Assembly (NCBI GenBank): GCA_002314435.1
Contig: DCFV01000163.1
Span: forward strand, 1 to 6,041
Direction: 5' to 3'
DNA length: 6,041 nucleotides
Source of the DNA: Acidobacteriaceae bacterium UBA1795
Lineage (GTDB): Bacteria > Acidobacteriota > Terriglobia > Terriglobales > Acidobacteriaceae
Position 1 is the stretch's first letter. Each line of letters opens with the position of its first letter. Positions 1 through 5,118 of the stretch are shown piece by piece. The notes beneath the pieces were generated by a model that saw nothing but the letters and a program-made list of their open reading frames with translations, made no database searches and was not told the origin of the DNA. The translations under genes were made by a program, and so were the position numbers.

Positions 1-1
1 G

Positions 2-2230
2 GCTCCTTCCATCAGCATTGGCGCTGTAACCGTGCAGCCGGGTGGTACAGGCGTGATCCTGGCCGGCACTGGAGATTCCAACGACGCGCTCGACTCCTAT
101 TACGGTGCCGGCCTGCTTCGCTCCATCGATGGCGGCGTTTCCTGGAGCCTTATCAAAGGAACCGCTGATGCATTGTGGAGCTTCGCCGGCGAGGGCTTTG
201 CCGGCTTTGCGTGGAGCACGACAAATACTCAGTTAGTGGTGGCCGCTGTTTCGCAGGCCTATACCGGCGTACTGGTTGACGCTCCCCGGGCCGGCTCCAG
301 CTATGAGGGGCTCTACTATTCGACCGATGCCGGGGCCACCTGGTCGTTGGCTACCATCTCCGATGGCAATGGCTCGGTGGTGCAGGGCGCCACGGCCACC
401 TTCGATCTGCCGGACGGCAATGCTGCAACATCCGTGGTGTGGAATCCGGTGCGGCACATGTTTCTTGCCGCCGTTCGTTACCACGGCTACTACCAATCGA
501 CCGACGGCATCACCTGGACCCGGCTCACTGCGCAACCCGGCTACGGGCTCACCACGCAGGCTTGTCCCACTCATCCCGGATCGATCGGCTCGGTCGCATG
601 CCCCATCTTTCGCGGCACCCTGGCTGTCAATCCTGTCACCGGCGACACATTCGCCTGGACGGTTGACGCCAACAATCAGGATCAAGGCATCTGGCAGGAT
701 GCGTGCGCCCTCAGCGCCGGAGTCTGCGGAAGCCAGACCATCTCTTTCGCGCGCCAGATCAACACCACGGCCCTCGAGATTGACCAGCCGCCGCTCGGCG
801 CCGTCACCATCGCCAATGGCGATTTCAACCTCGCTCTTGCCGCAGTGCCTTCCGCGCAGGACACGCTGCTGCTTGTCGGAGCGAACGACTTGTGGAAATG
901 CAGCCTTGCAGCCGGTTGCGTCTGGCGCAACGCCACCAACTCCACTTCCTGCATGAGCGCAAAGGTGGCCGAGTACCAGCATGCGTTGGCATGGAACCCC
1001 TCCAATCCGCTTCAGGTGCTGATCGGCAACGACAGCGGCCTGTGGCGATCGACGGATGCCGTGGCTGAATCAGGCGCGGTGTGCAGTATGAGCGATGCCA
1101 CGCATTTCCAGAACCTGAACGGCGGGCTCGGTTCGCTCAGCGATGTAGTCAGCTTGTCGCAGGTGACCACATCGCCGTACGCGTTGCTGGCGGGTTTGGG
1201 CGTCAACGGCGCCGCGGGCGTGAAAAGCACTTCCGGCCCGGTTGCCGACTGGCCCCAGGTTCTGGATGGCGAGGGAGGATCGGTCGCCATCGATCCCACA
1301 AATCCCTCCAAGTGGTATGTCAACAACCAGGCTGGCGCGTCTATCCACCTCTGCTCGCAGACGAGCGACTGCACGGCCGCGGACTTTGGAACCACGCCCG
1401 TCGTGAGCAATGCTGACGTGGGCGGCGACGGCTACACGATGCTCCTGCCCGCGCCGTTTCTCGTCGACCCGCTTGATCCCTCGCAGCTCCTTGTGGGCAC
1501 CTGCCGCGTGTGGCGCGGACCCGCTGACGGATCCGCTTGGACCAGCGCCAACGCCATCAGTCCGTTTCTCGACGGCCTCACTGGTGTTAGCTACTGCAAC
1601 GGCGATGCGCTCATCCGCTCCATGGCGGTCGCGGCGCTGCCCGGGGGCGGTGAAGTGATCTATGTCGGCATGTACGGCTCTCTGGACGGTGGCGCCACGC
1701 TGGCTGGTCATGTGTTCAGCGCAACGTTCATTCCCGGCTCGTCCACTCCCGTCTGGCGGGACCTGACAGCGAATCCAGTGACCAACGATACGCAGGGTCT
1801 GAACATCGAGCAGTTGGACATATCCAGCATCTTCATCGATCCGCACGACACGACTGGAAAAACGGTCTATGTGACCGTGCAGGGCGTACGCGAAGGCGCC
1901 AACCAGGTGCGCACTATTTACCGGTCAACGGACGGCGGCGCGCACTGGGCCTACGCCTCTTTCGGGCTTCCATACACCGCGGCCAATAGCCTCGTCGTCG
2001 ACCCGCAGGACGCCAACATTGTCTACGTCGCAACCGACGCTGGCGTCTTCGTCACGCAGCAAATTACGTCGTGCGTCACAAGGACCGCCGGTTGCTGGAC
2101 CATCTACGGCGCAGGACTGCCGCAGGCGCCGGTTACGCAGTTGAGCGCCTCGCCACAGTCGGTGTCGCCCAACGTTCTGGTGGCAGGCACCTTCGGACGA
2201 GGAATCTGGCAAATCCCGTTGCTCACCGCA
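2..2230 (+). other. Beta-propeller region with Asp-box (BNR/sortilin-like) blades
   Basis: Asp boxes of the S-x-D-x-G-x-[ST]-W type are encoded at 122-145 (SIDGGVSW), 320-343 (STDAGATW) and 1925-1948 (STDGGAHW). A shortened form is at 497-517 (STDGITW) and a degenerate one near 1049-1057 (STD, preceded by GLWR). Blade-opening motifs of the form DP/NP-x-x-P followed by a hydrophobic VGT/VAT strand recur, for example WNPSNPLQVLIGNDSGLW, VDPLDPSQLLVGT and VDPQDANIVYVATDAGVF. The last blade closes with VLVAGTFGRGIWQIPL. I count about 13 blade-like units. These motifs occur in sialidases, sortilin/VPS10 and GH74 xyloglucanases. They mark the fold, not an activity. Confidence 0.82.
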
Positions 2231-4624
2231 GGCACCCAGTTGACCACAGCCAGCGTCGATCCCACTGCGCTGGACTTTGGATCTGTCGCCTACGGCACAC
2301 TCAGCAGCCCGCAGACCATCACCCTCACCAACACCGGAGGCATCGCGCTGGCCGCCTCTTCCATCACTGTTACCGGCGACTTTACCGAGACCGACAACTG
2401 CCAGAGTGTTGCTGTCAACGCCGGAGCCAGCTGCGCTATCCAGGTCACCTTTACGCCTTCGCAGTCCGGCAGTCGAACTGGCGAACTCACAATCAGCGCC
2501 AACGTGTCCGGCGGCCAGCTCACCGCGGAGCTCAGTGGCACGGGAGGAACTCCCGGCTCGGTTTCGCTGTCTCCTACGCAGATCAATTTCGGCCAGGTTC
2601 AGGCGGGCACCACGTCCAGCCCGCTTGCGGTGACTGTTCAGAACCTCCAGGCCGGCGCAATTTCCATCAGCAGTGTCAGCATCACATCGCCCTTCGTGCT
2701 GCAGAGCAACACCTGCGGCAACTCGCTCGCCGGCAACAGCAGCTGTCAGTTCCTGGTTGCGTTCGCGCCAACTCAGGCTGGCACCGTCTCGGGGATACTT
2801 TCGCTGATTGACAGCACCGGAACCCAGACCGCCCAACTCAGTGGCACCGGCGCCAGCGTTGCGACTGACAGCCTTTCTCCCATGTTGCTCACGTTCGCTG
2901 GCACCGTCGTTGGCCAGACCTCGCCCACCCAGACCATTTCGCTCACCAACAGCGGCGACCTCGCGCTCGAGTCGATCGCAGTAGCGGTCAGCGGGCCGTT
3001 CACCGTTTCCAGTACCTGCGGTGCACAACTCGCCGGTCACTCCAGCTGCGCAATCGGCGCCGTCTTTGCGCCCGTTGCTTCCGGCTCGGCCGCGGGCACG
3101 CTTACGGTCACGGATGCATTACGTTCACAGAGCGTGACGCTCTCCGGCACCGGTCTGCAGCCACCAACCATCGCCGTCAGCCCAACCTCACTCTCTTTCG
3201 CTGCACAGCAGGTCGGCGTGGCCAGCTCGCCACTCACGCTTACCGTCACCAATATCGGCGGAGCCCCGATGGCAGGCCTCACGTTTTCCATCACTGGCAC
3301 CTCGGCCGGAAGCTTTTCTACCGGTACCGCGACCTGTGCCACAACGCTGGTGAGCGGCGCGAGCTGCACCGTCCAGGTGGTGTTCACTCCTGCCGGGGCG
3401 GGTGGGAGCGCGGCAACACTCACCGTCGCGTCACCAACGCCTGGGGTTAAACCAGTCGCGATTTCTCTAAGCGGCGCAGCTTCGTCTTCCGCTGGACTCA
3501 ACGTGCGCCCTGCGCAGATGAGCTTCAGCGTGGCCACGTTGGGCCAGGCCAGCGCAGCGCAAATAGCCACCATCTCCAACATTGGCTCGACCCCCGCGAG
3601 CGGTCTCGCCCTGGCCACATCTGCGCCCTTCAGCCTGACACAGGACACCTGTGGCGCCAGTCTGGCCGGCGGCTCCAGTTGCACGGTAGGGGTCATCTTT
3701 ACGCCCTCAGCCAATGGCACCGCGGCAGGCGCGCTCTCCATCAGTTCCACCAACCTAATCTCCGCGGTGGTTCTGCTGTCCGGCGCCGGAGGTGCGGTAG
3801 GCTCCTCACTCCTTCAGCCGGCCTCGCTAGTGTTTCCAATCACCGCCATCGGAGTCACCAGCAGCGCCCAGACCATCGCCGTCACCAATACCAGCCCGGT
3901 TGCGCTCACTGACCTTGCGCTCACCGTCTCCAGCGGCTTTCAGATCAATGCGACAACGTGTGCGTCGCCTTTGGCCGCCGGGGCCAGTTGTACCGTGTCC
4001 ATCAGCTTTGCGCCCTCCGTCAGCGGTTCGCAGGCGGGCACACTGACCGTCTCCAGCAGCGCCCTCGCGACCGATGTGCAAGCGGCTCTCACCGGTACCG
4101 GCTTTGACTTCACCGTAGCCATCGGCTCGGCAATTCAGAGCATCGCCAGCGGCCAGACGGCAACATTCGGCCTGACGCTCACGCCGCTGGGCGGTGTGGC
4201 CGCTGGATTCACCTACAGTTGCGGCACGCTGCCCGCTAACACCTCCTGCAGCTTCAACCCCGCCACCACATCCGCAGCCGCCAACAGCACCGGCAGCGTG
4301 CTGCTCAGTGTCGTCACCGGTCATGCTGTGACAGCAACCGTTCGCCCGCCCGCACGTTCCGGCTGGGGACCGGCCATTGCCCTCTGCGGAGTTCTGCTGC
4401 TGCCGGTGGCGTGGTGCCGTCGACATCGTGCGTTGCTGTTGGTCGCTCTACTGGCCATCCTGTCGGGCGGCGCTACCGGCTGTGTGGCCTCCGGCGGTGG
4501 CACCAGCAGCAGCGGTACATCCGGCAGCGGCTCCACTACGCCTGCGGGCACGTACACAATCGTCGTCACTGCCAAATCGAACGGCGCATCTCACGATGCG
4601 TCACTCACACTCACGGTGGACTGA
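2..4624 (+). CDS. Large secreted BNR-propeller / choice-of-anchor D repeat surface protein (5' end outside window)
   Basis: The frame is open from the left edge (position 2) to TGA at 4622-4624, giving 1540 visible residues. The GTG at 32 is not a credible start: the codons before it continue the same propeller strand, and there is no ribosome binding site. Counting residues from position 2: ~1-743 are beta-propeller blades with Asp boxes (SIDGGVSW, STDAGATW, STDGGAHW); ~750-1367 are six choice-of-anchor D Ig-like repeats; ~1368-1540 are a C-terminal Ig-like segment holding two hydrophobic helices and a Gly/Ser tract. The many paired cysteines point to an oxidising, extracytoplasmic location. 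Any signal peptide would lie upstream of the window. Proteins of this design are common in Acidobacteriota and are usually named only by domain (sialidase-like, choice-of-anchor D). Binding or adhesion, or glycan recognition, is plausible, but no catalytic residue can be assigned. A GH74-like hydrolase is an alternative. Domain identity is confident; function is unknown. Confidence 0.9.
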   Translation, partial: APSISIGAVTVQPGGTGVILAGTGDSNDALDSYYGAGLLRSIDGGVSWSLIKGTADALWSFAGEGFAGFAWSTTNTQLVVAAVSQAYTGVLVDAPRAGSSYEGLYYSTDAGATWSLATISDGNGSVVQGATATFDLPDGNAATSVVWNPVRHMFLAAVRYHGYYQSTDGITWTRLTAQPGYGLTTQACPTHPGSIGSVACPIFRGTLAVNPVTGDTFAWTVDANNQDQGIWQDACALSAGVCGSQTISFARQINTTALEIDQPPLGAVTIANGDFNLALAAVPSAQDTLLLVGANDLWKCSLAAGCVWRNATNSTSCMSAKVAEYQHALAWNPSNPLQVLIGNDSGLWRSTDAVAESGAVCSMSDATHFQNLNGGLGSLSDVVSLSQVTTSPYALLAGLGVNGAAGVKSTSGPVADWPQVLDGEGGSVAIDPTNPSKWYVNNQAGASIHLCSQTSDCTAADFGTTPVVSNADVGGDGYTMLLPAPFLVDPLDPSQLLVGTCRVWRGPADGSAWTSANAISPFLDGLTGVSYCNGDALIRSMAVAALPGGGEVIYVGMYGSLDGGATLAGHVFSATFIPGSSTPVWRDLTANPVTNDTQGLNIEQLDISSIFIDPHDTTGKTVYVTVQGVREGANQVRTIYRSTDGGAHWAYASFGLPYTAANSLVVDPQDANIVYVATDAGVFVTQQITSCVTRTAGCWTIYGAGLPQAPVTQLSASPQSVSPNVLVAGTFGRGIWQIPLLTAGTQLTTASVDPTALDFGSVAYGTLSSPQTITLTNTGGIALAASSITVTGDFTETDNCQSVAVNAGASCAIQVTFTPSQSGSRTGELTISANVSGGQLTAELSGTGGTPGSVSLSPTQINFGQVQAGTTSSPLAVTVQNLQAGAISISSVSITSPFVLQSNTCGNSLAGNSSCQFLVAFAPTQAGTVSGILSLIDSTGTQTAQLSGTGASVATDSLSPMLLTFAGTVVGQTSPTQTISLTNSGDLALESIAVAVSGPFTVSSTCGAQLAGHSSCAIGAVFAPVASGSAAGTLTVTDALRSQSVTLSGTGLQPPTIAVSPTSLSFAAQQVGVASSPLTLTVTNIGGAPMAGLTFSITGTSAGSFSTGTATCATTLVSGASCTVQVVFTPAGAGGSAATLTVASPTPGVKPVAISLSGAASSSAGLNVRPAQMSFSVATLGQASAAQIATISNIGSTPASGLALATSAPFSLTQDTCGASLAGGSSCTVGVIFTPSANGTAAGALSISSTNLISAVVLLSGAGGAVGSSLLQPASLVFPITAIGVTSSAQTIAVTNTSPVALTDLALTVSSGFQINATTCASPLAAGASCTVSISFAPSVSGSQAGTLTVSSSALATDVQAALTGTGFDFTVAIGSAIQSIASGQTATFGLTLTPLGGVAAGFTYSCGTLPANTSCSFNPATTSAAANSTGSVLLSVVTGHAVTATVRPPARSGWGPAIALCGVLLLPVAWCRRHRALLLVALLAILSGGATGCVASGGGTSSSGTSGSGSTTPAGTYTIVVTAKSNGASHDASLTLTVD
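2249..4102 (+). repeat. Six tandem choice-of-anchor D (ASPM/SPD-2/Hydin-like) Ig-fold repeats
   Basis: Protein-level repeats lie at approximately 2249-2545, 2546-2851, 2852-3154, 3155-3481, 3482-3790 and 3791-4102 (99, 102, 101, 109, 103 and 104 residues). Each has the order: proline-containing opening strand then a [DN]FG-like or equivalent strand (ALDFGSVAYGT, QINFGQVQAGT); a SSPQTITLTNTG-type strand; a cysteine pair; a V-x-F-x-P strand (VTFTPSQSG, VAFAPTQAG, VIFTPSANG); and a closing LSGTG or variant. The DNA copies are clearly diverged, so these are old duplications and not a recent DNA tandem repeat. Such arrays normally act as rigid extracellular stalks. The stalk role is inferred from family architecture. 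Confidence 0.9.
4103..4621 (+). other. C-terminal Ig-like domain interrupted by a two-helix membrane hairpin, a lipobox-like Cys and a Gly/Ser linker
   Basis: After the last LTGTG the protein runs into FDFTVAIGS and SGQTATFGLTLTPLGG, then a YSCGTLPANTSCSFNP stretch, which is typical of bacterial Ig-like strands. Two hydrophobic segments follow: 4361-4417 (GWGPAIALCGVLLLPVAWC) and 4430-4480 (ALLLVALLAILSGGATG). They are separated by the short basic loop RRHR. Cys at 4481-4483 ends a SGGATGC lipobox-like motif. A Gly/Ser/Thr-rich tract (to about 4540) leads into TPAGTYTIVVTAKSNG and a final SLTLTVD strand, which looks like the end of the same Ig-like fold. By the positive-inside rule the basic loop should be cytoplasmic and both Ig halves outside. 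Membrane anchoring is inferred; the segments themselves are directly visible. Confidence 0.75.
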
Positions 4625-4648
4625 GGCGGTGAGCAAATGGCGACCGTC

Positions 4649-4654
4649 TATACT
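4649..4654 (+). promoter_or_regulatory. Possible -10 box (TATACT) for gatC-gatA
   Basis: TATACT matches five of six bases of the bacterial -10 consensus and lies 72 bases before the gatC start, in the gap after the surface-protein gene. No good -35 hexamer is seen at 16-18 bases upstream, so this is weak. If real, transcription would start near 4661, inside the inverted repeat at 4653-4674, placing that dyad over the start site. Confidence 0.3.
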
Positions 4655-4674
4655 TGTACTTCGAGCAGTACAAG
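4653..4674. promoter_or_regulatory. Perfect inverted repeat, 8-bp arms, in the gatC leader (operator or RNA hairpin)
   Basis: CTTGTACT (4653-4660) and AGTACAAG (4667-4674) are exact reverse complements around the 6-base spacer TCGAGC. The dyad is AT-richer than its surroundings and lies in a 102-base non-coding gap. No T-run follows it, so it does not look like an intrinsic terminator for the upstream gene. A regulator-binding operator is the likeliest reading, with an RNA stem-loop as the alternative. Confidence 0.5.
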
Positions 4675-4683
4675 CCATTTCAC

Positions 4684-4705
4684 TTGGCCCGGTCGCACGG
4701 GCCGG
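4684..4705 (+). promoter_or_regulatory. GC-rich stem-loop just upstream of the gatC ribosome binding site
   Basis: GGCCCG (4686-4691) pairs exactly with CGGGCC (4698-4703) around the loop GTCGCA. In RNA two further U-G pairs (4684/4705 and 4685/4704) would extend the stem to 8 bp. It ends three bases before the purine-rich AAGGGGA that probably serves gatC, so it could influence translation start. The downstream sequence is AACAAGGGG with no U-tract, which argues against a terminator. Confidence 0.45.
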
Positions 4706-4708
4706 AAC

Positions 4709-4715
4709 AAGGGGA
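4709..4715 (+). promoter_or_regulatory. Probable gatC ribosome binding site
   Basis: AAGGGGA lies 11 bases before ATG 4727. The spacing is slightly long but acceptable, and this supports ATG 4727 over the in-frame ATG 4637, which has no comparable purine tract at normal spacing. Confidence 0.5.
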
Positions 4716-4726
4716 ACACCAGGCAG

Positions 4727-5038
4727 ATGACCGCCAAAGTATCTGTAGAAGATGTGGAGCGGGTAGCCGAACTGGCGAACCTGGAACTGGAGCCGGAAGA
4801 GTCCGGGCGCATGGTGCACGACCTGAACGCCATCCTCGACTATGCTGCCCAGTTGAACGAGCTCGACACCAAAGGTGTGACTCCGTTGGCCCAGGTCAGC
4901 GAACTCGAAGGCGCGGGCGGCGCAGGCTCCCTGCGGCCGGATGTGAAGCAGCCCTCGCTTGACCGTGCCGCAGTCATGCCCCAGGCGCCGGAGACCGACC
5001 AGGTCTTCTTCAAAGTGCCTAAGGTGATTGAGCGCTAG
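4727..5038 (+). CDS. gatC: Aspartyl/glutamyl-tRNA amidotransferase subunit C
   Basis: This 103-residue protein is the small subunit of the GatCAB amidotransferase. In the family, GatC wraps around GatA and GatB and stabilises the complex that amidates Glu-tRNA(Gln) and Asp-tRNA(Asn) in the cytoplasm. Family hallmarks are visible in order: the N-terminal helix VEDVERVAELANLELEPEE; then LNAILDYAAQLNELDTKGV; then the LRPDVKQPSLDR segment; and the C-terminal signature FFKVPKVIER, nearly identical to the usual FFKVPKV-[IL]-E ending. The length fits the usual 95-105 residues. ATG 4727 was chosen because it places the first family helix a few residues in and has an upstream AAGGGGA. The in-frame ATG 4637 would add 30 residues (Ser/Thr-rich, unlike GatC) and run through both inverted repeats. 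gatA follows after an 80-base gap on the same strand, so an operon is likely. Confidence 0.95.
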   Translation: MTAKVSVEDVERVAELANLELEPEESGRMVHDLNAILDYAAQLNELDTKGVTPLAQVSELEGAGGAGSLRPDVKQPSLDRAAVMPQAPETDQVFFKVPKVIER

Positions 5039-5102
5039 ACCCGCTGCGCCGCGCGCCGCTGCCGCGTTACAACTAGGGGTTAGCAGAGCCCGCCGAAGGG
5101 CC

Positions 5103-5110
5103 GGAGAGGA
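5103..5110 (+). promoter_or_regulatory. gatA ribosome binding site that decides a TTG start
   Basis: GGAGAGGA ends eight bases before TTG 5119, which is ideal spacing. The next in-frame candidates, GTG 5131 and TTG 5137, lie 20 or more bases away, too far for this site. No ATG occurs between the in-frame stop at 5074-5076 and the conserved N-terminal region of the protein. Confidence 0.65.
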
Positions 5111-5118
5111 AAGCCGGA

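Noticed and set aside
32..34. GTG as the start of the large surface-protein gene
   Set aside because: The frame is open to the window edge, the preceding residues (SIGAVTV) run straight into the first visible blade strand, and there is no ribosome binding site. The true start is upstream.
1925..3040. Long antisense open frame (371 codons), and similar ones at 233-982, 1070-1846 and 3827-4426
   Set aside because: They lie opposite a confidently identified protein with intact repeats. Their translations are Arg/Gly/Ala-rich low-complexity products typical of shadows in GC-rich coding DNA, with no recognisable domain.
2249..4102. CRISPR array or recent DNA tandem duplication
   Set aside because: The periodicity is about 300 bases and holds only at protein level. 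Nucleotide copies are diverged, with no short direct repeats or spacers.
4653..4703. Rho-independent terminator after the surface-protein gene
   Set aside because: Both hairpins lack a following T-run. The first is AT-rich in its stem and followed by CCATTTCAC; the second is followed by a purine-rich stretch.
4637..4726. N-terminally extended gatC starting at ATG 4637
   Set aside because: It would add 30 Ser/Thr/Arg-rich residues unlike any GatC and place two perfect inverted repeats inside coding sequence. ATG 4727 gives the normal family length and has a purine-rich site upstream.
5039..5118. Promoter, terminator or small gene between gatC and gatA
   Set aside because: The 80-base gap is GC-rich with only short, weak self-complementary stretches such as GCGC-CGC-GCGC. 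No promoter boxes, T-run or credible small frame is visible apart from the gatA ribosome binding site.
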